From Streptomyces formicae (GTDB taxonomy: Bacteria; Actinomycetota; Actinomycetes; Streptomycetales; Streptomycetaceae), in assembly GCF_002556545.1 (NCBI RefSeq), contig NZ_CP022685.1, forward strand, positions 682,001 to 746,000: a DNA stretch of 64,000 nucleotides. The letters run 5' to 3'. Every line of letters starts with the position of its first letter. The stretch's first letter is position 1. Below are positions 28,677-37,427 of the stretch, one piece after another. The position numbers were made by a program, and so were the translations under genes. A model generated the notes under the pieces. That model was given only the letters and a program-made list of their open reading frames with translations. It made no database searches and was not told where the DNA came from.

Positions 28677-29066
28677 GTGTGTCGTCATGAACTGACCGAT
28701 GAGTCCTGGGCGGTGATCGAACCGTTGCTGGCCCCGCCCCGGATGGGACGTCCGGTACGGGACCGGCGTCAGGTTGTCAATGGGATCTTGTGGAAACTGT
28801 CGACCGGAGCGGCCTGGCGGGACCTGCCCGAACGCTTTGGGCCGTGGAAGACGGTCTACGAACGCTTTCGCCGCTGGTCGGCCAATGGCACCTGGGACTG
28901 CCTGCTGGCCCACGTCCAGCAGCACAGTGATGCCGTCGGCTCCATCGACTGGTCCATCGTGTGCATCGATTCCACCACCGTGCGGGCCCATCAGCATGCA
29001 ACCGGAGCCCGAAAGAGGGGCAGCACTGGCCGGGCGAGGCGATCGGCCGCGCCCGCGGCGGACTGA
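28677..29066 (+). CDS. IS427-like transposase OrfA
   Basis: From GTG 28677, 129 residues: HELTDESWAVIEPLLAPPRMG (DUF4096), GILWKLSTGAAWRDLPERFGPW, and IDWSIVCIDSTTVRAHQHA with the first catalytic Asp. It overlaps OrfB by about 100 nt, and a minus-one shift near 29010 would give the full transposase. Confidence 0.85.
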   Translation: MCRHELTDESWAVIEPLLAPPRMGRPVRDRRQVVNGILWKLSTGAAWRDLPERFGPWKTVYERFRRWSANGTWDCLLAHVQQHSDAVGSIDWSIVCIDSTTVRAHQHATGARKRGSTGRARRSAAPAAD

Positions 29067-29509
29067 CCACCAAGATCCATCTCACCTGTGACGGGCACGG
29101 CCGCCCGCTGGCCTTCACCCTGACCGCCGGGAACGTGAACGACTACACCCAGTTCGAGGCGGTCATGGCCCGCATCCGGATCGCGCGATGCGGGCCGGGC
29201 CGTCCACGCACCCGACCGGAACGGGTGGCTGCGGACAAGGGCTACTCGTCCCTCAAGATCCGCGCCTACCTGCGCCGGCACGGCTTCAAGGACGCCATGC
29301 CGGAACGAATCGACCAGGTCAACGGCCGCATTCGGCGCGGCGAGCGACGCTGCCACCTCAACCGCGCCACCTACCGGCGCCGCAACCCCGTCGAACGCTG
29401 CTTCAACAAGCTCAAGCACCACAAGGCCCTGGCCACCCGCTACGACAAACGCGCCCGTCACTACCAAGCCATGGTCACCCTCGCCTGCCTACAACTCTGG
29501 CTCCCATGA
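28961..29509 (+). CDS. IS427-like transposase OrfB
   Basis: The minus-one frame carries AIGRARGGLTTKIHLTCDGHG, LTAGNVNDYTQF, RVAADKGYSSLKIR (second Asp) and RRNPVERCFNKLKHHKALATRYDK (Glu). It ends LQLWLP. It is not expected to be translated alone but as a fusion with OrfA by ribosomal frameshifting. Confidence 0.82.
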   Translation: MHRFHHRAGPSACNRSPKEGQHWPGEAIGRARGGLTTKIHLTCDGHGRPLAFTLTAGNVNDYTQFEAVMARIRIARCGPGRPRTRPERVAADKGYSSLKIRAYLRRHGFKDAMPERIDQVNGRIRRGERRCHLNRATYRRRNPVERCFNKLKHHKALATRYDKRARHYQAMVTLACLQLWLP

Positions 29510-29530
29510 CTTTGCGGACACGACCTAGGG

Positions 29531-29647
29531 ACTCGGAACTGATGCCGAGTTCCCGGGCGACGGCGGTGACCGTCTTGCCCATGGAATCGACAAGCGCAAT
29601 GGCGTCCCGCTTGAACTCTTCGGGGCCTTGACCCCGGATTTTGAACA
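29531..29647 (-). pseudogene. IS3-type OrfA N-terminal fragment
   Basis: The reverse strand encodes GPEEFKRDAIALVDS and TVTAVARELGISSESL, the helix-turn-helix start of an OrfA. It is cut by the IS427-like element on one side and merges with the IS3 end at 29626 on the other. Confidence 0.55.
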
Positions 29648-29683
29648 CGTTTATGCGGCTTGGGCCAGGGTAGTTGTTGCTGG

Positions 29684-30525
29684 CTAGAGGGCGTTCTCGT
29701 AGGTGATCGGGGCTCGCTGGCCGAGGCGGGAGTGCCGGCGGAAGGTGTTGTATCGGGTCAGCCAACGGAAGGCGTCGAGCCTGGCTTCACGATCGCTCGA
29801 CCAGGCTTTGTGGCCTTTGAGGGTCTCCCTCTTGAAGGCGGCGTTTAAGCTTTCCGCGGCGGCGTTGTCCGCGCTGGAGCCGACCGCGCCCATGCTCTGT
29901 CGGACTCCCGCTGACCTGCAGGTTTCCGCGAAAGCCCTGCTCGAGTATTGGGATCCGTGGTCCGTATGCACGATCGCTCCGGCAAGTGTCAGGGCTTCGA
30001 TGACGAGTTCTGTCCGCATGTGGTCGGCGATCGCCCATCCGGCCAGACGGCGTGAGGCGAGGTCGATGACGGTCGCGAGATAGAGCGGCTTCACACCGCT
30101 GACCGGTAGATACGTAATGTCGCCGACGTACTTCATGTTCACCTTGGATGCGGTGAAGTCATGTCCGATCAGATCCGGTGCCTTCGCCGCGGCCTGGTCC
30201 GCGATGGTGGTTCGGTGCCGGCGGCGCAGACGGACTCCCTCGAGCCCGATGGTCCGCATGATCCTGGCGACGCGTTTGTGGTTGACGCGTTCGCCCCCGT
30301 CGCGGAGCTCGGCGGTGATTCTGGGGGCGCCGTAGGTGCCGTCGGAGTCCTGGTGGACCTTTCGTATCCGGGCCGCGGGCCCGTCCTCGACGGCCTGCCG
30401 CGCCGCCCGTGCCGCGGCGGTGCGGGTCAGTAGTAGAAGCTCGAACGCGAGAGCCCGAGGATGTCGCAGAGCCGCCTCACGCCGTGACGACGCTGGTGAT
30501 CCTCAACGAACTGGCAGCGGTTCAC
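29684..30525 (-). pseudogene. IS3-family OrfB, frameshifted near its N-terminus
   Basis: Begins in the frame of NRCQFVEDHQRRHGVRRLCDILGLSRSSFYY, where a TGA follows because a few bases are missing near 30426. The remainder is open: GLEGVRLRRRHRTTIADQAA, NMKYVGDITYLPV (first Asp), IVHTDHGSQYSSRAF (second Asp) and SADNAAAESLNAAFKRETL (Glu). The full catalytic triad is preserved, but the N-terminal break should abolish the complete protein. Confidence 0.8.
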
Positions 30526-30827
30526 CATCGCGTCTCCGTCACGAAATACCGGGCCGCCTTGCGGAGGATGTCACGTTCCTCCTCCAACTCGTGGATCCTC
30601 TTGCGGGCCGCGGTCAGCTCCGCCTGAACGTCGTCTCCGTTGGCCTGCGAAGTGGCCGGCCGTGTCGAGTGGCAGCCGGAGCAGCGGCCGTCGGCGGCCC
30701 GGATCCAATTCCGCAGCGTCTCGGTGTTCACCCCGAGATCACCGGCGACCGACGTGATCGTCGCTGCTGGCCTCGACCGGTACAACGCGACCGCGTCTGC
30801 CTTGAACTCGGCGGGGTAAAGCTTCAT
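30522..30827 (-). CDS. IS3-family OrfA
   Basis: A 101-residue OrfA starting MKLYPAEFKADAVALYRS. The helix-turn-helix is TITSVAGDLGVNTETLRNWI and the C-terminal leucine zipper is ELTAARKRIHELEEERDIL, ending RYFVTETRW. It overlaps orfB by four bases. The frame extends upstream to 30884, but the family N-terminus fits 30827. Confidence 0.8.
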   Translation of the reverse strand: MKLYPAEFKADAVALYRSRPAATITSVAGDLGVNTETLRNWIRAADGRCSGCHSTRPATSQANGDDVQAELTAARKRIHELEEERDILRKAARYFVTETRW

Positions 30828-30972
30828 CCCCACGGGGACTCCGTTCTCCTGGACCATCAAGATCCAAGTCTCTCCGGTGTCCAAAACCCGGGGTCAAGGT
30901 CCCTCGGCACCATCACCCTCGCAGCCCTCACAATCTGGCTCCGCACATGATCCGAGAAACAGCGCCTAGCGG

Positions 30973-31590
30973 GTGTTGATCGTGGCCGTGTACTACCGCA
31001 CGAATCTGACCATGCGGCAGCTCGGGCCGCTCTTCCGTGTCTCGTCCTCGACGGTGTGTCGGGTGGTACAGAAGCTGGGCCCGCTTCTCGCGCTCGAACC
31101 GGTGGCCCGCCCTGCCGATGCGGCGGACCGGTTGTGGATCGTGGACGGCACCCTGGTCCCGGTGCGGGACCGGCGCGTCGGTTCCTCCAGCCGGAACTAC
31201 CGGCTCTCGGCGAATGTGCAGGTCATCGTGGACGCCGATACCCGTCTGGTGATCGCGGCGGCCCGGCCGGTGCCGGGTACCACCGCGGACGCGCATGCCT
31301 GGCGGGTGTCCGGCCTGGCCGCGTACTGCCGGGGTGTGACCGTCCTGGCCGATGGCACCTACCTCAACTGCGGCATGGTCACCCCGCACCGGAAACGTCC
31401 CCGACGTGCGCTGCTGCCGGGCGAGGAGGCCGACAACGCGGCCCACCGCACGGTGCGGGCCCGGGTGGAGCATGTGATCGGCCGCATGAAGAACTACAAG
31501 GTCCTCCGCGACTGTCGGCAGCACGGCGACGGCCTCCACCACGCAGTCCAGGCCGTCGCCCAGATGCACAACCTGGCGCTCGCATCATGA
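30973..31590 (+). pseudogene. IS5-type (DDE_4) transposase, N-terminally truncated
   Basis: About 205 residues: VAVYYRTNLTMRQLGPLFRVSSSTVCRVV (helix-turn-helix), LWIVDGTLVPVRDRR (first Asp), TVLADGTYL (second Asp), RVEHVIGRMKNYKVLRDCR (Glu). The N-terminal part usual for the family is absent and the upstream sequence belongs to the IS3 element. No stop interrupts the catalytic core. Confidence 0.75.
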
Positions 31591-31631
31591 CCAGAGAACT
31601 ATCTTTAGGTGCGTCGGGCGGGGTGTCATGA

Positions 31632-32021
31632 TCAGATGTCGGGTGTGAGGGCCGCGAATGCGGTGGGGTCGGTGTCGTACTCCCAGTGCTCGATCAGTCG
31701 CCCTTGGCCGTCGAACCGCCACACCCCGCAGAACGGCACCTGAACGGGGATGGATTCTTCCGCGTGCATCAGGCCGATGGCCACACCGTAGTAGTCATTG
31801 GCGGCGACATACTCCAGTTCCATCACCACGGTGTTGTTGGTCAGGTTGAACAGAGCTTGCTCGTGTGCGGTCGCGGCATCGAGCCCCAGGAGGGTTCCGG
31901 TGTCGCACCGGGTGTGATGTGCCGGGTGGACAACGATGGTCGGGGCACAGTAGCGGCCGATGGTGCGCAGATCGGCATAGACGGCGCGCAGAGTGGCAGC
32001 GTTGCGATTTTGTGATGCCAT
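31632..32021 (-). CDS. NTF2/SnoaL-like small protein
   Basis: A 129-residue protein of the NTF2-like (SnoaL/ketosteroid isomerase) fold. It has an N-terminal helix with RAVYADLRTIGRYCAPTIVVHPA, a mid-section VMELEYVAANDYYGVAIGLM, and a C-terminal GVWRFDGQGRLIEHWEYDTDP strand pair typical of the family. The final Glu-His-Trp is the usual pocket end. Members are cyclases, isomerases or binding proteins, and the role here is not assigned. The ATG at 32021 gives the typical length, though no strong ribosome binding site precedes it. It lies 235 bp downstream of HMG-CoA synthase on the same strand and could be a pathway enzyme of the terpenoid locus. Confidence 0.7.
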   Translation of the reverse strand: MASQNRNAATLRAVYADLRTIGRYCAPTIVVHPAHHTRCDTGTLLGLDAATAHEQALFNLTNNTVVMELEYVAANDYYGVAIGLMHAEESIPVQVPFCGVWRFDGQGRLIEHWEYDTDPTAFAALTPDI

Positions 32022-32255
32022 GACACTATTGGTCGCATTCCTTTTCGGCAGCTTGTTGGTTCCAGCCGTTGGGACTGCTTGGCTCGTGTGTATGCAGGCA
32101 CTCCTCGTTTGTGGGCGCAAGTCGGCCTGGTGAATTCGGGTTGTGCTGGTTCCGGTGGTTGTCTTTTGGCCAGTTTGCCGCTGTAGGCGCATAGGGTTCT
32201 TGTTGTGCTGTTCCGCACCAGCCTGGCTGGTGCTCGGGTGATCTGCGGGCTGTTG

Positions 32256-33491
32256 TCAGACGGTGGGTGTCAGGCGGCGGTGTGTGCCCTTGGAGCACGC
32301 GATGTCTGCGGAAACGTGAACCGCCTCGTAGATGCGTTGGTGATCCTCCATTCCGGAGAGACGGAATGATCCCTGAGTCTGGTGGGGCAGACGATGCTGG
32401 GAACCGTCGTCTGGCAGGGGCTGTGTGTGTACGCGGCGGTAGGCGTTGTAGTCGATGTCGCGGCGTCGCGATATCGCTTCGAGGTGTGCGGTGGTGCGGA
32501 GCTGGGCGCGGTAGCCGGGGACGACTCGTCCGGTAAAGAATTCGGCGACGCTTCCGGAGCCGTAGCTGAAGAAGCCGAGCGTTTCTGCGTCGAGTTCGTC
32601 TTCTGCGTCCAGCAGGGACGCGAGGGCGAGATAGAGGGATGCGGTGTAGCTGTTGCCGATGATTTCGTTGTAGTGGGTCGTGGGTGCGATGGCGTGATCG
32701 GTTGCTGTGGCGTCGGCTTCGACGCCTGCAGTGTCGAGGAGGTGTCGGTGGGCTTTGAACGCCATGCGCGTGAAGGGCTGGTGGTAGCAGACGGTGCGGA
32801 TCTTCTCGATCGAAAGGCCCTCGCGTGCCTGGTAGTCGTGCCATGCCCCTTCGACTGCTGCCAGGTAGGCGGCCATGGACTTCTTCCCGTTGACGAGAGC
32901 GGTGGCGCGGTAGTTGGGGCGCCAGAAGTCCATGACGTCGTGTGTGTACAGACCGGAGGGGGTGTTGATCTCGACGAGGGAGGGGTCGACTGAGACCAGC
33001 ATGGCTACCGCGGCAGCCCCTTGGGTGGCCTCTCCCGGGCTGTCGAGGTCGTAGCAGGCGATGTCACTGGCGAGAACCAGGACCTGCTGCTCGGGCTCGC
33101 GCTGGACCAACGCGGCCGCGAACTGGAGGGCCGCAGTCGCTCCGTAGCAAGCTTGCTTGAGCTCGACGACCCGGATGTTCGAGGGGAGGTTGAGCAGCGA
33201 GTGAACGTACACGCCCGCCGCTTTGGACTGGTCGATGGATGTCTCGGTGGCAAAGAGGAGCGTGCAGATCCGGTCGGTGCCGTGGCGTTCGATGATCGGT
33301 GCCGCTGCGTCGGCAGCCATAGTGACGATGTCTTCGTCGGCGGCGGGTAGGCTCATCGCCTGCTGGCCGAGGCCTTTGTGGTATTTCGCCACGCTGGCGC
33401 CGGTGTGCTTGCTGAGTTCGGCGTGGGTGAGGACGAGGCTGCCTGTGCGAAAGGAGAGGTCGTGGATGCCTACGGCGCGATCATTGGTCAT
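32256..33491 (-). CDS. mvaS: Hydroxymethylglutaryl-CoA synthase
   Basis: A 411-residue HMG-CoA synthase that condenses acetyl-CoA with acetoacetyl-CoA in the cytosol, the first committed mevalonate step. The triad is Glu83 in FATETSID, Cys115 in ELKQACYGATA (acetylated nucleophile) and His237 in YHQPFTRMAF. The C-terminal GFFSYGSGSVAEFF, which shapes the active site, is intact. Its ATG at 33491 overlaps the HMG-CoA reductase stop by 11 nt, implying translational coupling. This is the last mevalonate gene of the leftward operon. The length is normal for the actinobacterial family, and it looks functional. Confidence 0.95.
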   Translation of the reverse strand: MTNDRAVGIHDLSFRTGSLVLTHAELSKHTGASVAKYHKGLGQQAMSLPAADEDIVTMAADAAAPIIERHGTDRICTLLFATETSIDQSKAAGVYVHSLLNLPSNIRVVELKQACYGATAALQFAAALVQREPEQQVLVLASDIACYDLDSPGEATQGAAAVAMLVSVDPSLVEINTPSGLYTHDVMDFWRPNYRATALVNGKKSMAAYLAAVEGAWHDYQAREGLSIEKIRTVCYHQPFTRMAFKAHRHLLDTAGVEADATATDHAIAPTTHYNEIIGNSYTASLYLALASLLDAEDELDAETLGFFSYGSGSVAEFFTGRVVPGYRAQLRTTAHLEAISRRRDIDYNAYRRVHTQPLPDDGSQHRLPHQTQGSFRLSGMEDHQRIYEAVHVSADIACSKGTHRRLTPTV

Positions 33492-34572
33492 GGTGGCCTC
33501 CGTTGAGGCGTTCGAGACGGGTGTGGGCCTTCATGAGTTCGCCAGGATTGGTCTGGGCGGCGAGCAGCGACAGTTCGCCGCAGAGCACGGTGGCCGCGGC
33601 AAGGACGGCGAGACGGCGTGCGTTGTCACCGGCGGGGCGCTCCTCGCGGCAGCCGAGGGTGGTGAGTGTTTCCTCGATGAAGTCGAGGCCTTTACCGTTG
33701 CCGACGGTGCCAACGATCAGGTTGGGCAGGGTGCAGGAGAAGTAGAGTTCACCGCCGCGGTCTTCGGCGAGGGTGACGCCTTGGGAGCCTTCCACGATGT
33801 TGGCGGCGTCTTGGCCGGTGGCGAGGTAGAAGGCTAGAAGCATGTTCGCGTAGTGGGCGTTGGCGGAACGGATGCCGCCGGCCAGAAGCGTGCCCACCAG
33901 GTTCTTGTTGGTATTGAGTTTGGAAATTTGAGCAGCCGTGGTGTGCAGACGGCCTGTCACCACCTGCTCGGGGATGAGTATCTCCGTGGTCACCTTCTTG
34001 CCTCGGCCCAGGAGGCCGTTGATGGCGGTGGCTTTCTTGTCAGTGCAGTAGTTGGCGGAGATCGATCCGTAACGGATGCCGGGCACACACTCGAGAAGAT
34101 GGCTCAGCAGGGCGTCTGCAGCAAGGGTGGTCATGTTGTGACCGGAGGCGTCCCCCGTGCTGAACTCGAAGCGCAGAAACAGTAAGCAGCCGACAATCTC
34201 GTCCCGCATGCTCAGCAGTTCGGCGAACCGGCTGGTGGCGCGTGTGAGGGCACGCAGTTCATCGATGCGCCCGTGTACGGCACGGGCAGCGGTGTGAGCG
34301 ATTTCGGCGGTGTCCGCTTCGACGAGGACGGAGCGGGTCATGCGCTCGTCCATGAGGGTGGCAGTGATGCCGCTCTCGACCATCCTGGAAATCTGCGCGC
34401 CGCGACCGACGGCCGGCCATAGTGGCGACTCGTAGGTTGCCAGGGGCACCTCGGTCTCGGTGGTGGCCACGTTTCCCGACACGCGCAGCGGGCCGACCCA
34501 GCGCGTGGGAATATGCGCTTTGGTCCGCTTGTTCCGGTCGGAGGGCTTGGGCCGGGTGGGGTGTTCGTTCAT
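33481..34572 (-). CDS. mvaA: Hydroxymethylglutaryl-CoA reductase (class I type)
   Basis: A 363-residue HMG-CoA reductase that makes mevalonate using NAD(P)H. Recognisable blocks: RWVGPLRVSGNVATTE, then ATYESPLWPAVGRGAQIS, MTRSVLVEA, FEFSTGDASGHNM, NYCTDKKATAING (catalytic Lys), ATGQDAANIVEGSQG (catalytic Asp), CTLPNLIVGTVGNGKGL and LAAQTNPGELMKAHTRLER (His near the C-terminus). It matches the type in Streptomyces mevalonate clusters. The ATG at 34572 is preceded by GGAG; the open frame extends to 34800, but that part is decayed idi sequence. It overlaps mvaS downstream. Confidence 0.95.
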   Translation of the reverse strand: MNEHPTRPKPSDRNKRTKAHIPTRWVGPLRVSGNVATTETEVPLATYESPLWPAVGRGAQISRMVESGITATLMDERMTRSVLVEADTAEIAHTAARAVHGRIDELRALTRATSRFAELLSMRDEIVGCLLFLRFEFSTGDASGHNMTTLAADALLSHLLECVPGIRYGSISANYCTDKKATAINGLLGRGKKVTTEILIPEQVVTGRLHTTAAQISKLNTNKNLVGTLLAGGIRSANAHYANMLLAFYLATGQDAANIVEGSQGVTLAEDRGGELYFSCTLPNLIVGTVGNGKGLDFIEETLTTLGCREERPAGDNARRLAVLAAATVLCGELSLLAAQTNPGELMKAHTRLERLNGGHHDQ

Positions 34573-34579
34573 CAGTGGT

Positions 34580-35203
34580 CTCCGTGGTGGTTTGGGGCTG
34601 TCGATATGGGGTCGATCGCAGAACAGGCGAAGGGAGCCGGATACGAGTAGGTCCCGGTCGGTGAGAGCGGCTGTGCTGTGGGTTCCCAGGAGTGTCATGA
34701 GCGCCCGAGCTGTTCCAGACAGTTGGTGATCTGCTGGATGAGAGCAGTTACCCCACCGGTGAGGAGGGTGGTGAGGAGGTTCCGGGGGCGTCCACCGCAT
34801 GGGCTCCCAGGGCCAGTGCGCGGGCGGTATCCAGCGGGTGGCGGATGTCGCCCGATGCGAACAGGGGCAGGCCGTGGCCGCACGCGTCGAGCAGGGCGGC
34901 CGGAGCGGTCTCCTTCGGGCATGAAGGTCCCATCGGCGGCGATTGCCAAGTCGCCGTTGATCTCCCGGTTCTTATGCTGCCGCCGGCCATGGCGTTGATG
35001 TAAAGAGGGACTGGCCGGTCCAGTCCGCCGAACCGAGTGCGCAGTGAGATGCGGTCTCGGATGGTTCCAGCCAGAACGTGGTGGATGAAGTGCACTTCGT
35101 CGAACCGGCTGGGTGGGTGTGTTGGGTCGGCTAGGTCCTCATCGGCTATTTCGTGCTGCGCGACTGCCAGCCGCGCACAGTCGTCTTTGCGTGATCCGCT
35201 CAC
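34580..35203 (-). pseudogene. idi: Decayed type 2 isopentenyl-diphosphate isomerase
   Basis: The N-terminus is clear: SGSRKDDCARLAVAQHE, RFDEVHFIHHVLAG, then RPVPLYINAMAGGSIRTG. The next 180 or so residues, including most of the FMN-binding barrel, are deleted. Reading resumes with ALLDACGHGLPLFASGDIRHPLDTARALALGAHAV and then breaks. A different frame carries the tail, LMTLLGTHSTAALTDRDLLVSGSLRLFC. It sits where an intact idi is found in Streptomyces mevalonate operons. The enzyme that would make DMAPP from IPP is therefore not encoded here, and DMAPP must come from the MEP pathway or another isomerase. Confidence 0.92.
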
Positions 35204-35214
35204 GGAGACAGTCC

Positions 35215-36426
35215 TCAGTCGAAGATGACGGAAGGGCGCAGGACCAGCCCCTGCCTGACGTACGGGCCCCTCGCGAGCGACCCGACATCGGCATCGGCAT
35301 CGGCATCGGCATCGGCATCGGCATCGGCATCGGCCAGAGCGTCAGTGATCCGCAGCGGCAGCGCAGTGATCCCTGCTGCCGCCCATCGCGTTCGTAGAGC
35401 GAGGGCGTCGGTTGTTTCCGGCAGCAGTGCGATGCCGCAGTCTCCGCCGCCGGCACCGGAGGGCTTGCCTGCACCGCCGCAGGCCTCGGCGATGGTGCAC
35501 AGCTCAGTCAGTTTCGGTGTGAAGATGCCGAGGGCTGTCTCATGGTCCAGGCCGGCCAGGAGGCGCCGCGCGTTGCGGATGGCGGCGAGAAGTGTCGCTG
35601 GATCCTGCTGTTCGAGCGCGTGCAACGCTGCTGTCACACAGTGCGCGCTACGCGCCAGGAACCGGCTGCGGCTCGTGCTGTGCCACCACTGGGTGCGGGA
35701 CAGGTGGCTGACATGGGTGGAGGTGGAGGCCGGGCTGCCGCTCCAGCCAACGTGCAGGTGCGGTGTGTCCAGTGGTGACAGGGTGCGTGCTGTCAGCCCG
35801 GGCCACGTGGCCTGCAGCGTCTCTGCGACACCGGTCCGCCTCATGAGGTGCAGCAGACGGGCACGGTCCGGTGCGCGGTAGTGAATCCAGCCGCCCCATG
35901 TGCTGGCGGCCAAATCCGCACCGGAAGGGCCGGGGTCCACACGGATGCTCGCCAGCAGAGCCAGACGAAAGCGCAGTTCCGGCGACACTGGCATACCAAA
36001 GAAGTCCGTCAGGGCGTTGACAGCCGCGGCCGTCACCGCGCCGCTCGAGCCCAGTCCGATTTTGGTGCCCTGTTCGTGCAGCGTGCTGTGGACCGACAGT
36101 TGCACCGACACCGGCCGCAGCCCGAGCTGGGATCGCAGCTGGTCGACGACCTCGACTGTGGAGACCAGATGTGCGAGGGCCCCGCCGAGGTGACAGGCTT
36201 CCGCCGGGTCGGTGGGGCGCAATCCTGTCCGTGCACGGCACATTTCCACTTCGTGCGGTAGCAGATCAGTGGCAAGCACCACCTCGCCGCTGTCAGGCGG
36301 TGAGGCCTCCACGCTGATGAAACGGTCCACGGCCGCCACGATCGACGGCTGCCCCGGCTCCAGGACGGCGTACTCCCCAGCGATGAGGAGCTTGCCCGGC
36401 GCGCTGTGCGTGACCGTCGACGGCAT
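35215..36426 (-). CDS. Phosphomevalonate kinase
   Basis: A 403-residue GHMP-family kinase that phosphorylates 5-phosphomevalonate with ATP. Motif 1 is SAPGKLLIAGEYAVLEPG, motif 2 (phosphate loop) is GTKIGLGSSGAVTAAAVN, and motif 3 is KPSGAGGGDCGIALL near the C-terminus. The ATG at 36426 shares its A with the decarboxylase stop (TGATG), so translation is coupled. An unusual feature is eight tandem GCCGAT hexamers near the 3' end, encoding an Asp-Ala repeat of 16 residues between the last strand and the C-terminus. It should not affect the ATP site but may vary in length between strains. Confidence 0.93.
   Translation of the reverse strand: MPSTVTHSAPGKLLIAGEYAVLEPGQPSIVAAVDRFISVEASPPDSGEVVLATDLLPHEVEMCRARTGLRPTDPAEACHLGGALAHLVSTVEVVDQLRSQLGLRPVSVQLSVHSTLHEQGTKIGLGSSGAVTAAAVNALTDFFGMPVSPELRFRLALLASIRVDPGPSGADLAASTWGGWIHYRAPDRARLLHLMRRTGVAETLQATWPGLTARTLSPLDTPHLHVGWSGSPASTSTHVSHLSRTQWWHSTSRSRFLARSAHCVTAALHALEQQDPATLLAAIRNARRLLAGLDHETALGIFTPKLTELCTIAEACGGAGKPSGAGGGDCGIALLPETTDALALRTRWAAAGITALPLRITDALADADADADADADADADVGSLARGPYVRQGLVLRPSVIFD
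35286..35333. repeat. Hexanucleotide microsatellite (CATCGG)x8 in phosphomevalonate kinase
   Basis: Eight uninterrupted copies of a 6-bp unit, 48 bp in all, inside the coding sequence. The unit length is a multiple of three, so slippage would lengthen or shorten an Asp-Ala dipeptide run without shifting frame. Confidence 0.95.
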
Positions 36427-37427
36427 CAGCGCACCGTCTTGTCGAGTGTCGCGCCGGGCCCGCTGCGGGCCACCACCGCCACGCAGCCCGACAGCTGACG
36501 CAGTACGCAGGCCACACGCTCCGCGTCGTCGCTGGCGCACAGAACTTTGACGTTGGGCCCGGCATCCATCGTCGCCCATGCCTGTAAGCCATGGGCGCGC
36601 ATACGGTGCACCTCCTCAAGTACTCGGTGCGAAGCGGGGGTGCGGTAGTGCACGGGCGGCACCGCACTCTCCATGGTCTGATGCATGCCGAGGGCGTTAC
36701 GCTCGGCAATTGCGCCCACGGTGGCGATATCGCCCCGGGCCAACGCCTCGCGCATGACCGTGCAGTCGCCACGGGCCATGCCGAGCCAGTCGGAGAAGAG
36801 TGGCGAAGTTTTCACCGTGCGCCGCATGGCCTCGCGGCTGGAGACCGGCTTGGGTCCGGTCTCCAGCAGGGCCGCGACCAAGGCGAGGTCCAGTGTCGTT
36901 TTCGCGAGTGGCTCGGCATAGGAGGCAAGGTCGGGATCTGGGGCGTCAGGTGCGCCGGCATGCCAGATGGCAAAACCGCCGAAGATGGACCGGGCAGCGG
37001 ATCCGGACCCGCGGCGGGCCAGTCGTGACAACTCCACCGGTTCGACCGGCAGGCCGTAAGCGGAGGCTGCAGCGAGCGCGAGGGCGGCGAACCCGCTGGC
37101 CGATGAGGCCAGACCGGCGCCGACTGGAACGGTGTTGCGGGTTGCCACCACGGCAGCCTCGGACCTTCCGGCCCGCTCGCGGACGAGATCCAGAAAGCCG
37201 GTGATACGCCGGGCCGTCGCGCCCCGGTCCACGGCACCGTCCACGATCACCACATCTTGCGCCTGGCAGTCGACGAGTCGGATCTCTGTAGTAGTGGGAA
37301 AGACATCAAGTGTCATCGACAGGCTGTCGGCGCACGGCAGGACGAGGTCTTCATCGCGCTTTCCCCAGTACTTGACCAGCGCAATGTTGGGATGGGCCAC
37401 TGCGACACAGCCGTCAGATCCCGGCAT
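36426..37427 (-). CDS. mvaD: Diphosphomevalonate decarboxylase
   Basis: A 333-residue GHMP-fold enzyme that makes isopentenyl diphosphate from mevalonate diphosphate with ATP. Signatures: HPNIALVKYWGKRD at the N-terminus, ADSLSMTLD, the phosphate loop VPVGAGLASSASGFAALA, RRGSGSAARSIFGGFAIW, and the C-terminal TMDAGPNVKVL with the catalytic Asp. The start overlaps the end of mevalonate kinase by 14 nt and the stop overlaps the phosphomevalonate kinase start. All key residues are present. Confidence 0.94.
   Translation of the reverse strand: MPGSDGCVAVAHPNIALVKYWGKRDEDLVLPCADSLSMTLDVFPTTTEIRLVDCQAQDVVIVDGAVDRGATARRITGFLDLVRERAGRSEAAVVATRNTVPVGAGLASSASGFAALALAAASAYGLPVEPVELSRLARRGSGSAARSIFGGFAIWHAGAPDAPDPDLASYAEPLAKTTLDLALVAALLETGPKPVSSREAMRRTVKTSPLFSDWLGMARGDCTVMREALARGDIATVGAIAERNALGMHQTMESAVPPVHYRTPASHRVLEEVHRMRAHGLQAWATMDAGPNVKVLCASDDAERVACVLRQLSGCVAVVARSGPGATLDKTVR

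Larger units (their letters stand above)
28632..29529 (+). mobile_element. Intact-looking IS5 (IS427-like) element with 22-bp perfect ends
   Basis: The ends CCTAGGTCGTGTCCGCAAAGTC (28632-28653) and its exact complement (29508-29529) include a palindromic CCTAGG. The target duplication may therefore be the central TA or CTAG. Two overlapping frames are arranged for minus-one frameshifting, as in the IS427 subgroup. Perfect ends and uninterrupted frames suggest recent arrival. Confidence 0.85.
29626..30909 (-). mobile_element. IS3-family element (degenerate)
   Basis: Inverted repeats at 29626-29646 (CCTTGACCCCGGATTTTGAAC) and 30889-30909 match at 19 of 21 positions. The 1284-bp element contains leftward orfA and orfB and is the same type as the element at 7778-9073, but better preserved. 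Confidence 0.82.

Noticed and set aside
35286..35333. CRISPR-like tandem repeats
   Set aside because: The unit is 6 bp without spacers and lies in a coding sequence; it is a microsatellite. No CRISPR array or cas gene was seen anywhere in the window.
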